From Ureibacillus composti (lineage in GTDB: Bacteria; Bacillota; Bacilli; Bacillales_A; Planococcaceae), in contig JAUCEP010000002.1 in the NCBI GenBank assembly GCA_030348875.1, positions 3,737,001 to 3,801,000 of the forward strand: a stretch of DNA of 64,000 nucleotides, written 5' to 3'. Position numbers and translations under genes: made by a program. Below, one piece after another: positions 51,643-60,493 of this stretch; within the stretch, counting starts at the first letter, position 1, and each line of letters begins with the position of its first letter. The notes below the pieces were generated by a model. That model did not search any database and had not been told where the DNA came from. It saw nothing but the letters and a program-made list of their open reading frames with translations.

Positions 51643-52650
51643 TTAATTATGTTTACTTACCACTTGCTGAATATTTTCCCAAACCACTGGATTAAGTAAC
51701 GAAGGTGGCTTTTGACTATTTAGTCCAGCAATAAGATTTTTTGCAGCTAGTTCTGACATTTTTAACTCTGTCTCAAATGTTGATGAACCAATATGAGGAA
51801 GTGTCACGACATTTCTCATGTTTAATAAAGGATTGTCATGTTCAACTGGTTCGGTCTCGAAAACGTCGAGTCCTGCTGCAGCAATCTCACCATGTTCTAA
51901 TGCTTCTATAAGATCTTTTTCTATTATCGTTTTTCCCCGCGACCCATTTATGAAAATGGCTGACTTTTTCATTAATTGGAATTCCCTTTTTCCAATAAGG
52001 CCTTTTGTTTCTTCCGTTAATGGTGTAATGAGAACAACGAAATCAGATTGTTTTAGTAATTCATCTAAATTACAATAAGTAGCATTAAATTTTGCTTCGG
52101 CTTCGGGCTTTCTTGACCTGCTATTGTATAAGATATTCATATTAAAACCGAGATTACCACGTTGAGCGATTGCTTGACCGATCCTACCCATTCCTATAAT
52201 GCCTAAAGTTTTATGATGTACATCAATTCCATAGTGTTCAACTTCTAATGCTCCGTTCCATTGTCTAGACTTAACAAAATAATCTAACTCCGGAATTCGC
52301 CTTGCTGTTGAGAGTAATAGTCCAAATACCGTATCAGCCACAGTATCTGTTAAAACGTCTGGTGTATTCGTTGCCATAATTCCCCTCTTTGTTAGTTCCT
52401 CTAAATCCAGATTGTTATAGCCAACTGATACATTACTAACTATTTTTAAGTTAGGTGCCTTTTCTAATAGCTCTTTATCTACCTCTAATTCTAGTCCAAT
52501 AATTCCTTCTGTTTTTTCTAGGAAGTTTAAAAACTCTTTGTCAGTTTTAGTATTTATATTTTTAAAAAACTTCACATCATAGTTGCTACTTAATTTATCT
52601 AATACCGGCTTCTCCACTCGATTAAAGGCAATAATCCTTTTTTTCATCAT
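51643..52650 (-). CDS. D-2-hydroxyacid dehydrogenase
   Basis: 335 residues. NAD(P)-binding motif GIIGMGRIGQAIAQRG at about 150-165; catalytic Arg in INGSRGKTII, Glu in GLDVFETEPVE and His in TLPHIGSSTF. It resembles glyoxylate/hydroxypyruvate or 2-ketogluconate reductases. Within the GntR-controlled locus it may reduce a 2-oxo acid produced by the aminotransferase. Two adjacent ATG codons at the start are equally usable. Confidence 0.9.
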   Translation of the reverse strand: MMKKRIIAFNRVEKPVLDKLSSNYDVKFFKNINTKTDKEFLNFLEKTEGIIGLELEVDKELLEKAPNLKIVSNVSVGYNNLDLEELTKRGIMATNTPDVLTDTVADTVFGLLLSTARRIPELDYFVKSRQWNGALEVEHYGIDVHHKTLGIIGMGRIGQAIAQRGNLGFNMNILYNSRSRKPEAEAKFNATYCNLDELLKQSDFVVLITPLTEETKGLIGKREFQLMKKSAIFINGSRGKTIIEKDLIEALEHGEIAAAGLDVFETEPVEHDNPLLNMRNVVTLPHIGSSTFETELKMSELAAKNLIAGLNSQKPPSLLNPVVWENIQQVVSKHN

Positions 52651-53148
52651 TATCTCTACCTTTTTTATTATTATTGATAGTATTAAGAGCTACATTAACT
52701 TCAAATAGTTAGATGTTAAAGCTATATATAAAACTTTCTACCTAACTTGGAAAAACTATAAATTTCTCAATACTATATTCATTTATATACCCCTTACTCA
52801 GCATTATACTCATATCTCCATATGAAAAATGTGTATTTCAACCGGAAGGAACAATACAATTTTGTTACTTTAATCTCCTCTTATCGTGCGGTCTATACCT
52901 TCTAGAGGGAATACTACAATTTATTACCGTTCATTCTCATGCTTCTATATTTTTTTCAAAGGATTAGTATTTATTTGCAATAACATTCACGTATTATTAC
53001 TTCAAAGAACCATAATATAAAACGTTTTAACAATAGGTTAGTGTTGGGTAGTTTTAATTGTTTTAATTAGTACGATCAATTGCGTACGAATAACTCTTGA
53101 TTGAAAAAAGGTTTAGAGTCAATCCAAAAAGTACTAGAGGCATATTTA
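52651..53148. other. Non-coding stretch
   Basis: About 500 bp, AT-rich, with no gene, repeat or conserved hairpin recognised. It should contain the promoter of the dehydrogenase gene. Confidence 0.5.
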
Positions 53149-53328
53149 TTAAATAACTATTGTTAAACCAGTAACTATTTGGATTGTATAACTAATTACT
53201 CCCCATATAACGAATGTAAAAATGGTGCGCCAAATACCTTTTTTCGACTCCGCAGTTAAACTCCAAAAAAAGCCTATTAAACCAATCCCAACAATTAGTA
53301 TCAAATAATTTAATAGAATTTCAACCAT
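53149..53328 (-). CDS. Small membrane protein (59 aa) behind the NCS1 permease
   Basis: 59 residues from ATG 53328 (TTAGGAGGGCAAAT upstream). Two hydrophobic segments, LLNYLILIVGIGLIGFFWSL and IFTFVIWGVISYTIQIVTGL, joined by a charged loop (TAESKKGIW). It starts 47 bases after the permease stop in the same direction, so it may be an accessory subunit of that carrier. No family recognised. Confidence 0.65.
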   Translation of the reverse strand: MVEILLNYLILIVGIGLIGFFWSLTAESKKGIWRTIFTFVIWGVISYTIQIVTGLTIVI

Positions 53329-53374
53329 ATTTGCCCTCCTAATCAACTTAAAATGAAGTATTTTCTTAATAACA

Positions 53375-54787
53375 TTAAAGCAGAATATTTTTAGCTCTAA
53401 CTTGAGCAAGCTCTTCATTTTTCTTTACTTCCTTTTCACGCTGACCGGATAACAAAATACAAGAAATAATATATGCAATCATTGTTGCAACTAAACCGTT
53501 TATGCTTGGAATTCCCCATGATACTGTAAAGCCTATTACTAAACCAATTATTAGTGCTGGGACAACATTCAAATTCATTTTATGGTGTTGTACATCTTCA
53601 TCAGTAACATTTATGGAATAGAAGTTTTTATGACCAGTCCAGTGATATTTTGTACGAGACATAATATAATAATCTGTTATTACAACGGCACCAATAACTG
53701 GAACAAACACCCCTAAAAAGGAAATAAATGGGATGAAATACTTCTCGATGCCCATGCCTGAGATAAGGATTGCAAATAAAGCTAATCCCATCGTTACTCC
53801 ACGTCTGCTTAATTTTTTACCAGTAAGAGACTTATAGAAGACAGGGAGAGCGTTAGATGTAACATAACCTGAATGCTCATTTGTTGTCCATGTTTGTAAG
53901 AAGAACATTAATAATCCAAATGGAACAATACTTAGAGCTACAAGAACTCCTGCAATATCAGTCATTCCAGTACCCGCGCCCCAAAACATTCCTGCCATGA
54001 TACATACAAGGAATCCAATTAAAAACCCTGTAAAGGATGCAATTACAGCATCTTTTGGACTTTTTGCCCATCTAAAGTAATCAGCTGATCGAGAAGCGCC
54101 ACTTATCCATGTACCGATAACCATCGTAACAGCTGCAGAGAATGAAATTGTATTAGGGAATGTAGTATTCCAGACTGCAGACAAACCTCCATCTACTGTG
54201 ACGTGCACCCTATAAATACCATATAGTCCAACGAACAGTAGTATTGGCATTGCAACCATGTTAAGACGAGCCATTTGTTTCAAACCTATAAAGCTATTTG
54301 TTAGGAATAATATAGCGAATAAAGATGCAAGAACACGTGCATCAATAAAAGGGATAAAAGGTTTTATGATTACAACAAACTGTGCAGTCATAACCACATA
54401 CCATCCAATATCCGTAATATGGAATCCAGGTATTGCCGCTCCTCTAGTTCCATAGGCATAAATACCCGTTAAGGCGGCATTACATCCAGTTTTTTGACCT
54501 ATAATTCCATGTAGTGTAATAAATATTGTAAGGAAAAAACTACCTACTAAAATAGCAGAAGCTGAGTTCCACAATGTTCCCATCGAGGTTCCTAGTTGAA
54601 CACCAGTAAAGTAAAGGCCAACGAACATTGCAGCACCAAACCAAGATACTGTAAGATAAATCCAAGAAATACGTTTTTCTTTTGGTATTGCTTCGTTTGG
54701 GAAATCATCAGATCCGATTACGGCCATATTTTCAGTAAATTTCTTCTTAGGTTGTTCAGCAACTACACTTTCATTTTTATTCGACAA
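53375..54787 (-). CDS. NCS1-family (cytosine/purine-type) permease
   Basis: 470 residues from TTG 54787 (AAGGGG eight bases upstream). About twelve membrane segments. The NCS1 fold is recognisable from SWFGAAMFVGLYFTGVQLG in helix 1, GWYVVMTAQFVVIIKPF, GTWISGASRSADYFRWAKSP and VPVIGAVVITDYYIMSRTKY. The C-terminus is hydrophilic. The substrate could be a pyrimidine, hydantoin-like or lactam compound. The neighbouring oxoprolinase-type genes hint at a cyclic amide, but this is inference. Confidence 0.88.
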   Translation of the reverse strand: MSNKNESVVAEQPKKKFTENMAVIGSDDFPNEAIPKEKRISWIYLTVSWFGAAMFVGLYFTGVQLGTSMGTLWNSASAILVGSFFLTIFITLHGIIGQKTGCNAALTGIYAYGTRGAAIPGFHITDIGWYVVMTAQFVVIIKPFIPFIDARVLASLFAILFLTNSFIGLKQMARLNMVAMPILLFVGLYGIYRVHVTVDGGLSAVWNTTFPNTISFSAAVTMVIGTWISGASRSADYFRWAKSPKDAVIASFTGFLIGFLVCIMAGMFWGAGTGMTDIAGVLVALSIVPFGLLMFFLQTWTTNEHSGYVTSNALPVFYKSLTGKKLSRRGVTMGLALFAILISGMGIEKYFIPFISFLGVFVPVIGAVVITDYYIMSRTKYHWTGHKNFYSINVTDEDVQHHKMNLNVVPALIIGLVIGFTVSWGIPSINGLVATMIAYIISCILLSGQREKEVKKNEELAQVRAKNILL

Positions 54788-54850
54788 AAGCACATCCCCT
54801 TTTCTTATAAAATATTTATAGTTTAAAAGGATTATTTCTAAAACTTCACC

Positions 54851-55627
54851 TTAAAAGTATTCTTTTAATGGGGCCAATGACCAACCTACTTTTTCAAGCT
54901 CCTGCTTTGTTTCCATGGTAATATCTAAAGCAGTAACCGTATCACTATGAATACAGAAAGTATCACATTCAAAATCAATATCTTTTCCATTTGTAGCTTG
55001 GACTTTCTTTTCCTCTAACACCCTTACAATTCTCTGAGCAGCAGCCTTAGTACATCCTCCAATATCATCAATATTGTACCTAAAGGTTAATAATCCACTA
55101 GGTTCACACCCCCTGTCACCGTAAAATTCTCTTGCAACTTTAAGCCCCATCTCTTTTGCTACTACATAAGTTTCTGTGTTTTCCATCGTAAAAATGATTA
55201 GCTCTTCATCTATTTCTCTCGTGGCTTCTAATGCGGCTCTAGCTAATTCTTTGTTATCAGCAGTCATACTAAATAAAGCTCCGTGAAGCTTCATATGTTG
55301 CATTTTAACACCCTCAAGATTTAGAAATGCTTGTAAAGCACCAATTTGATAGATAATAATATTCTTTAATTCATTTGTACTTACTTCCATTCTTCTACGC
55401 CCAAATCCCATAAGGTCTGGTAACCCAACGTGTGCTCCAATCGCGATTCCCTTTTCTTTACAAAGTTCTACAGATCGTCTCATAATATTTGGATCTCCTG
55501 CATGGTATCCACATGCAAGATTAGCAGAAGTTACATACTCCATCATTGCTTCATCGTTTCCAAAGCTCCATAAACCAAACCCTTCTCCCATATCACAGTT
55601 TAAATCTATTTTCTTATTTATAATCAC
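54851..55627 (-). CDS. pxpA: 5-Oxoprolinase subunit A (LamB/YcsF family)
   Basis: 258 residues. PxpA with PxpB and PxpC forms the prokaryotic ATP-dependent 5-oxoprolinase that opens pyroglutamate to glutamate. Signatures: IDLNCDMGEGFGLW at the start, SANLACGYHAGDPNIM, GAHVGLPDLMGFGRRRMEVS, MQHMKLHGALF and FYGDRGCEPSGLL. Complete. It lies downstream of pxpB, pxpC and a biotin-carrier gene, with GntR site 2 directly upstream, so it may also be transcribed separately. Confidence 0.92.
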   Translation of the reverse strand: MIINKKIDLNCDMGEGFGLWSFGNDEAMMEYVTSANLACGYHAGDPNIMRRSVELCKEKGIAIGAHVGLPDLMGFGRRRMEVSTNELKNIIIYQIGALQAFLNLEGVKMQHMKLHGALFSMTADNKELARAALEATREIDEELIIFTMENTETYVVAKEMGLKVAREFYGDRGCEPSGLLTFRYNIDDIGGCTKAAAQRIVRVLEEKKVQATNGKDIDFECDTFCIHSDTVTALDITMETKQELEKVGWSLAPLKEYF

Positions 55628-55674
55628 ACCTCTTCTTCTTCGGCTTAATATTTTCTAAATAAACATTCTCAACC

Positions 55675-55697
55675 AAAATGTCGATTGTCGACATTTT
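55675..55697. promoter_or_regulatory. GntR operator, site 2
   Basis: TGTCGATTGTCGACA within a perfect palindrome with 10-bp arms, 48 bp before the pxpA start. Confidence 0.8.
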
Positions 55698-55830
55698 TTA
55701 CAAACTAGGATGACTATTCATTTAACTATTTATCTCTTTCCATTTTTTATACGAGCAAAGTTTTTTTCTTTATAACTCCTTCTTACTTAATACTTATTCA
55801 TCTTGGTTATGCTTCTTTTATATATCTCAT

Positions 55831-56091
55831 TTAAATAACACTATTATCAACTTTTAAAGTTGCAATGGTATCACCATCATCAACTGTATCTCCATTTTTA
55901 ACCATATATGCTTCAAAAACACCATCTTGCTCTGCAGTGATCTCATAAAACGTCTTCATAATCTCAATTATTGCGATAACATCACCGATATTAATTTGAT
56001 CACCTGGCTTTACATATACTGCTTCCTCAGGGCTTGGCTGTAGATAAACAATACCAGGTAACGGAGAAACAATAGACGTATAGTTAGACAT
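55831..56091 (-). CDS. Biotinyl carrier protein
   Basis: 86 residues, a single biotinyl/lipoyl-attachment domain: SPLPGIVYLQPSPEEAVYVK, then VIAIIEIMKTFYEITAEQDG, with the modification lysine in EIMKT (the usual AMKM varied). It resembles the AccB-type carriers that accompany KipI/KipA genes and lies three bases after pxpC. No biotin carboxylase gene is present in the window, so the carboxylating partner must be elsewhere or absent. Confidence 0.85.
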   Translation of the reverse strand: MSNYTSIVSPLPGIVYLQPSPEEAVYVKPGDQINIGDVIAIIEIMKTFYEITAEQDGVFEAYMVKNGDTVDDGDTIATLKVDNSVI

Positions 56092-56094
56092 ATT

Positions 56095-57087
56095 TTATAC
56101 CCCCGTATAAACATTTTCTTTTAAAAATTCTGATACTCTAAATAACTTTTCTTTAATTTCCTTACGAGCAATTAAAGCTTGCTCGAGCGTTACAATTTGG
56201 AATTTTACTTTTTCATTAGATTTTATTTGACCCATTTTATTTAAATCCGTACTAATAATTGTTCCAATAGTAGCGTAACCACCACCAGTAACTGCATCGT
56301 TTAATAAAGCAATAGGTTCGATACCTGCAGGGATTTGGATAGACCCAATTGGGTAACCTAAATCTGTTACATTAGATGGATCACTTCCTGCCCCAAATGG
56401 CTGCTCTCTTGGAACAAAATCAAGTTTAATACCTCTAAATCGATAACCCATCCTATTTGCATCTGGTGTAACCGTCCACTCAGTACTAAAGAAATTATCA
56501 TGACTTGCTCTAGTTATTCGATAATTACATAAACCTGGAATTGTTCTAATTGTATGGATATCAGTAAAATCTAAATGTAAGGTTTCCGGTATTTCAATCT
56601 CTGTTTTCACCTTGTTTTCTACCATATTACTAACTTTAAGGACATCCCCCTTTTTTAAGGATCGACCTTCAAAACCGCCTATACCACATGTTATATAGGT
56701 TGAACGGCTTCCCATCTTAATTGGAACATCAATTCCACCTCGAACAGCAATATAGATTCTTGCTCCCTTTTTTAATAGTCCAAAAGAAAGAACATCACTA
56801 GCTTTAACCGCTAATGCTTGCCACATAGAAACAGGTTGACCATTAATTTTAGGTATGCACTCTGCTCCAGTTATAGAAATAATTGTACTATCTAAAAATT
56901 CTAGTTCAGGGCCAATATATGTTGCCTCTAAAGAAGCAGTATTAGGTACATTTCCTACTAACATATTCCCAATATTATATGAGTATTTATCCATAGCTCC
57001 TGATGGAGGTACTCCAATGGAATAATAACCAATTCTACCTAGATCCTGAACTGTAGTTTCTATTCCTGGTTTACGAACCTTAATCAT
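56095..57087 (-). CDS. pxpC: 5-Oxoprolinase subunit C (KipA family)
   Basis: 330 residues, biotin-dependent carboxyltransferase-like (allophanate hydrolase subunit 2 family). Starts KVRKPGIETTVQDLGRIGYY and has VPPSGAMDKYSYNIGNMLVG and PFGAGSDPSNVTDLGYPIGS. The start codon overlaps the end of pxpB by eight bases, implying translational coupling. Acts with PxpA and PxpB on 5-oxoproline or a related cyclic amide. Confidence 0.92.
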   Translation of the reverse strand: MIKVRKPGIETTVQDLGRIGYYSIGVPPSGAMDKYSYNIGNMLVGNVPNTASLEATYIGPELEFLDSTIISITGAECIPKINGQPVSMWQALAVKASDVLSFGLLKKGARIYIAVRGGIDVPIKMGSRSTYITCGIGGFEGRSLKKGDVLKVSNMVENKVKTEIEIPETLHLDFTDIHTIRTIPGLCNYRITRASHDNFFSTEWTVTPDANRMGYRFRGIKLDFVPREQPFGAGSDPSNVTDLGYPIGSIQIPAGIEPIALLNDAVTGGGYATIGTIISTDLNKMGQIKSNEKVKFQIVTLEQALIARKEIKEKLFRVSEFLKENVYTGV

Positions 57088-57973
57088 TGTATAACCTCCT
57101 AATTACCTTATTAGCAAACCCCTCATAATCTTCCATAATTTCCTTTAGGCTATAGGAAATTTCCGTCATTTTATATTGATAAGTACCTCTTTTTACTCTT
57201 TCCCTTATTTCTTCATATTCTTCCATGTTTATAGCTCTAAACTGCATGATGTCATTTTGTCTAAAGAACACCATTGAATCTTCAAAGCTAGGAAGTCTTT
57301 GCTTAATATCAAGAATTTCTGGAGCTACGATACCTAACAATTGATATCCACCAGCACCATCAACTGGGTAAATTGAACCGAATGCACCACCAAATCCAAC
57401 AGCTCTAGCAGGAGTAAATGTACGCGGTGTCACATATTTTGGTACTTCTATTTGTTTCTCTTTATCTACTAATTGAAAATAGAATGGGAGGCCCGGAACA
57501 AATCCTAACATAGAGACAATAAATGGATAACTCGTAAAATGGTTGATAAATTCTTCTTTTGTCTTAAATCCATTGATTCTAGTAGCATATTCTAAATCAG
57601 TAGCATTAGGGTCTTGATGATTTTTTCTAAATCTCATTAACGCTTCTTTTGTCCATGGATCATCAAACAATACAGGTACTTCAATTAAGCGCGAATTAAT
57701 TTGTATGTGGTCTGTACCCTCTATATTTTTTTCAATCGTTATTAGTTCACTAATTAATTCATCTGGATGTATCAAATCAGGGTCAAATCTAATCATAAAG
57801 GAGGCATTTGCTGAACAAATATCAATAATACCGGTAAGTCCCCTTTTTTTAAGGGTTTGTGTTATAACTAGCCCTTTAAATAAAGCGTCTAAGCTCATTT
57901 CTTCTGATAATTCAACAAATATAAACTCGTCTCCACCATACTCATACCTAATACCACTACTCTGAGTTTTCAT
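57080..57973 (-). CDS. pxpB: 5-Oxoprolinase subunit B (KipI family)
   Basis: 297 residues, about 50 longer than Bacillus KipI because of a charged C-terminal extension (MEEYEEIRERVKRGTYQYKM onward). Core motifs of the allophanate-hydrolase-subunit-1 family: FVPGLPFYFQLVD, PKYVTPRTFTPARAVGFGG and YPVDGAGGYQLLGIV. First gene of the pxpB-pxpC-carrier group, expressed from the intergenic region shared with the TRAP transporter. Confidence 0.9.
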   Translation of the reverse strand: MKTQSSGIRYEYGGDEFIFVELSEEMSLDALFKGLVITQTLKKRGLTGIIDICSANASFMIRFDPDLIHPDELISELITIEKNIEGTDHIQINSRLIEVPVLFDDPWTKEALMRFRKNHQDPNATDLEYATRINGFKTKEEFINHFTSYPFIVSMLGFVPGLPFYFQLVDKEKQIEVPKYVTPRTFTPARAVGFGGAFGSIYPVDGAGGYQLLGIVAPEILDIKQRLPSFEDSMVFFRQNDIMQFRAINMEEYEEIRERVKRGTYQYKMTEISYSLKEIMEDYEGFANKVIRRLYND

Positions 57974-58558
57974 TTAATCACCTCTAAATATTAGATTTAG
58001 TAATTGCAATGCTTTCTTCTTTTAAATTAAAAATTACGATGTTAATAATTCTAACGTTGGAACTATAATAATGTATGCTCTAGTAGACTTAATATTCAGG
58101 TAATTTTAGTTAATTTAATAAGTATGCAAGAACAATCATTAATTGAATTGATTCCGATAAATCTATCTCAGAGATTAAAGTAAAAAACTAAGAAATGTAA
58201 TACTTCTTGAAATACCAAGCTTTAATACAAGTAAGTTTTCTTAAATTATTTTGCTTCCATTAAACTTATGCCCCATTGTAATAATTGATTTAACGCAAAA
58301 CATAATATGGGATAATTACAGATGTGTGGTCATGCCATTATACCTAAATCTAATATTACCTTTTAGTATGTAATACTAAAATCACCAATAGTCCTTACTT
58401 TATTAAGGTGATACTAACTACTTTTTCATTAAATCCGAGGTTTATTAGACCTAAATAAATTAATCATTAGTAGTATTAATGATTAATTTTAGTTCGTATT
58501 ATAGAAATGGTGAATTACCATATTATTTTATTTAGAAAAAATCAAACTGTCTTACTCT
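57974..58558. other. Long intergenic region between pxpB and the TRAP operon
   Basis: AT-rich, about 820 bp in all to 58794. Apart from the operator at 58559 no gene, riboswitch or repeat was recognised. Its length suggests a further, unrecognised regulatory element or a promoter for each direction. Confidence 0.5.
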
Positions 58559-58571
58559 GTCGACAATCGAC
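58559..58571. promoter_or_regulatory. GntR operator, site 3
   Basis: GTCGA-CAA-TCGAC, the same 13-mer as sites 1 and 2 in reverse orientation, 224 bp before dctP and next to a TTATAGATT that could be a -10 element. Confidence 0.72.
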
Positions 58572-58794
58572 TTATAGATTCATATCAAAAAATTAGTACA
58601 TACTCCAGTAGTATTCTTAATAGATTATTAATAAGTGCTAAACTATGTATCTCACACAGGTAGTTGGAGTAATTATATTTTGTATACAACACTTATTGAA
58701 AGGAGCGAGGATACACCATTAAATGCAGTGCCTTTCTATTGGTGCCACTGCTTTGAAAGTAGTGTAAAGAAATTTAATTTTAAGGGGGAAATAA

Positions 58795-59871
58795 ATGTTG
58801 AAAAAAGGGATCTATTTTTTACTATTAGTTCTTACAGCTTTAACACTGGTAGCATGCTCGGGTAACAAGAATACAACATCAAGTACGAATGCTGACGCTT
58901 CAAAAGATAGTGGTAGCAGTAAAGATAAAATCACAATTATGGCAGCGCACGTTGTCTCAACAGAAACAACTCAGCATAAAGCTTTTCTTGAATTTAAGAG
59001 ACTTGTTGAAGAACGATCAGATGGAAGAATTGAAGTAGATATTTATCCTGATGGTCAGCTAGGTGGAGAAAGAGAAATGATAGAAAGTACACAAGCAGGA
59101 AATATTCAAATGGCATCTCCTTCCGTCGGTGTACTTGCAAACTTCTCTTCTGCATTACAAGTATTTGATTTTCCATTTATCTTTAAAGATGCAGAGACAG
59201 CACACCAAGTGGTTGATGGAGAATTTGGTCAAGAATTATTGAAAGGATTAGAAGAAGCCGGACTTGTTGGGTTAAATTATGGCGAACTTGGCTATAGACA
59301 TTTGTCTAACAACAAAGGTGAAATCGTTACTCCAGCTGATATTAAAGGACTGAAACTTCGCACGATGGAAGTACCTATGCATATTGCTTTTTGGAAAGAA
59401 GTAGGGGCAAATCCTACACCATTAGCTTTCACTGAAGTGTTTACAGGTTTATCTTCAGGTGTTGTAAATGGAGTTGAGAACGTACTTGGACTGATCCATT
59501 CAGGGAAATTCCATGAAGTTAGTAAATATATTACTACAACAGGTCATATTTACGATCCTGAAATCTATATCATGAACAAAGATTTCTTTAATAGCCTATC
59601 TAAAGAAGACCAAGAGATTATTCAATCTTCTATCAATGATTCTGTTAAATATTTAAGAGATTTAAATAGTGACCTTGATGCTGAGCTAAGAACAAAACTA
59701 GAAGAAGAAGGTGCTATTTTTAGAGACTTATCTGAAGAAGAATATAATGCATGGATTGAAGCTGCCGTACCGTTTTATGAAAAGCATGCAGATGAAGTTG
59801 ATAAAGAGAAGTTAATTCAATTACTTGAGGCGACTGGTAATGAAAAATTCCTAGAAGCTATAAAAAAATAA
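58795..59871 (+). CDS. TRAP transporter substrate-binding lipoprotein (DctP type)
   Basis: 358 residues. Lipoprotein signal (YFLLLVLTALTLVACSG, lipobox LVAC), then a DctP domain: KITIMAAHVVSTETTQHKAF, IEVDIYPDGQLGGEREMIES and KGLKLRTMEVPMHIAFWKEV, including the conserved Arg that binds the substrate carboxylate (LRTM). It captures an organic acid outside the membrane for the DctQM permease. Very good ribosome binding site (TAAGGGGGAAATAA). Operator site 3 upstream ties it to the GntR regulon. Confidence 0.93.
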   Translation: MLKKGIYFLLLVLTALTLVACSGNKNTTSSTNADASKDSGSSKDKITIMAAHVVSTETTQHKAFLEFKRLVEERSDGRIEVDIYPDGQLGGEREMIESTQAGNIQMASPSVGVLANFSSALQVFDFPFIFKDAETAHQVVDGEFGQELLKGLEEAGLVGLNYGELGYRHLSNNKGEIVTPADIKGLKLRTMEVPMHIAFWKEVGANPTPLAFTEVFTGLSSGVVNGVENVLGLIHSGKFHEVSKYITTTGHIYDPEIYIMNKDFFNSLSKEDQEIIQSSINDSVKYLRDLNSDLDAELRTKLEEEGAIFRDLSEEEYNAWIEAAVPFYEKHADEVDKEKLIQLLEATGNEKFLEAIKK

Positions 59872-59887
59872 TAATGATTTAGAATGA

Positions 59888-59945
59888 TCACCCAGAATGA
59901 AAAGACTATATTAAATCTTAGTCACTAATTTCTGGGTGTAATTTT
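59888..59945 (+). terminator. Attenuator-like hairpin between dctP and dctQ
   Basis: CACCCAGAA and TTTCTGGGTG enclose a loop of about 30 nt, followed by TAATTTTAATTTAA. It probably lowers readthrough so that the binding protein is made in excess. Confidence 0.5.
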
Positions 59946-59972
59946 AATTTAATGTGTAAAGGAGGCAAATTT

Positions 59973-60473
59973 ATGAAACTTTATAAACACTTGGATGAAC
60001 ATATTGAAACTTACTTATCTGCAACTTTATTAATTTTCTTTTCAATTTTATGTGTTTTCCAAGTTGTCATGCGATATATCTTTAATGAGTCATTGACATG
60101 GTCAGAGGAATTATCAAGATATGCATTTGTTTGGTTTGTTTATACAAGTGCGGCATACGCAGTAAGATATCAACGACATGTTAAATTCAACTTCTTAGTT
60201 AATTTACTCCATAAAATTTCTCCAGTTTATAGCCAAATCCTTAAAATCATTGCCCTACTTTGTTGGATCGCCTTTCTACTATTTGTAGATTACTATAGTA
60301 TCCAAACTGTAATTAACCAATTTAATTTAGGACAAGTATCACCTGCTAACCGAATTCCAATGTATATTGTATACCTTGGATTACCACTGGGAGCATTACT
60401 AATGACATTTAGAGTTTCCCAACATATTATCAATAGCTTTATTGAATTAAAGAGATTTAAAGAAAGCCATTAA
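59973..60473 (+). CDS. TRAP transporter small permease (DctQ type)
   Basis: 166 residues from ATG 59973 (AAAGGAGGCAAATTT upstream). Four membrane segments. The DctQ signature lies around FQVVMRYIFNESLTWSEELS and YAFVWFVYTSAAYAVRYQRH. It pairs with the large permease 20 bases downstream and stabilises the transporter in the membrane. Confidence 0.92.
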   Translation: MKLYKHLDEHIETYLSATLLIFFSILCVFQVVMRYIFNESLTWSEELSRYAFVWFVYTSAAYAVRYQRHVKFNFLVNLLHKISPVYSQILKIIALLCWIAFLLFVDYYSIQTVINQFNLGQVSPANRIPMYIVYLGLPLGALLMTFRVSQHIINSFIELKRFKESH

Positions 60474-60493
60474 TTTAATGAGGGGGTGAGAGT

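Noticed and set aside
58635..58865. 76-codon frame overlapping the dctP start
   Set aside because: It overlaps the clear ribosome binding site and signal peptide of DctP in another frame and has no signal of its own.
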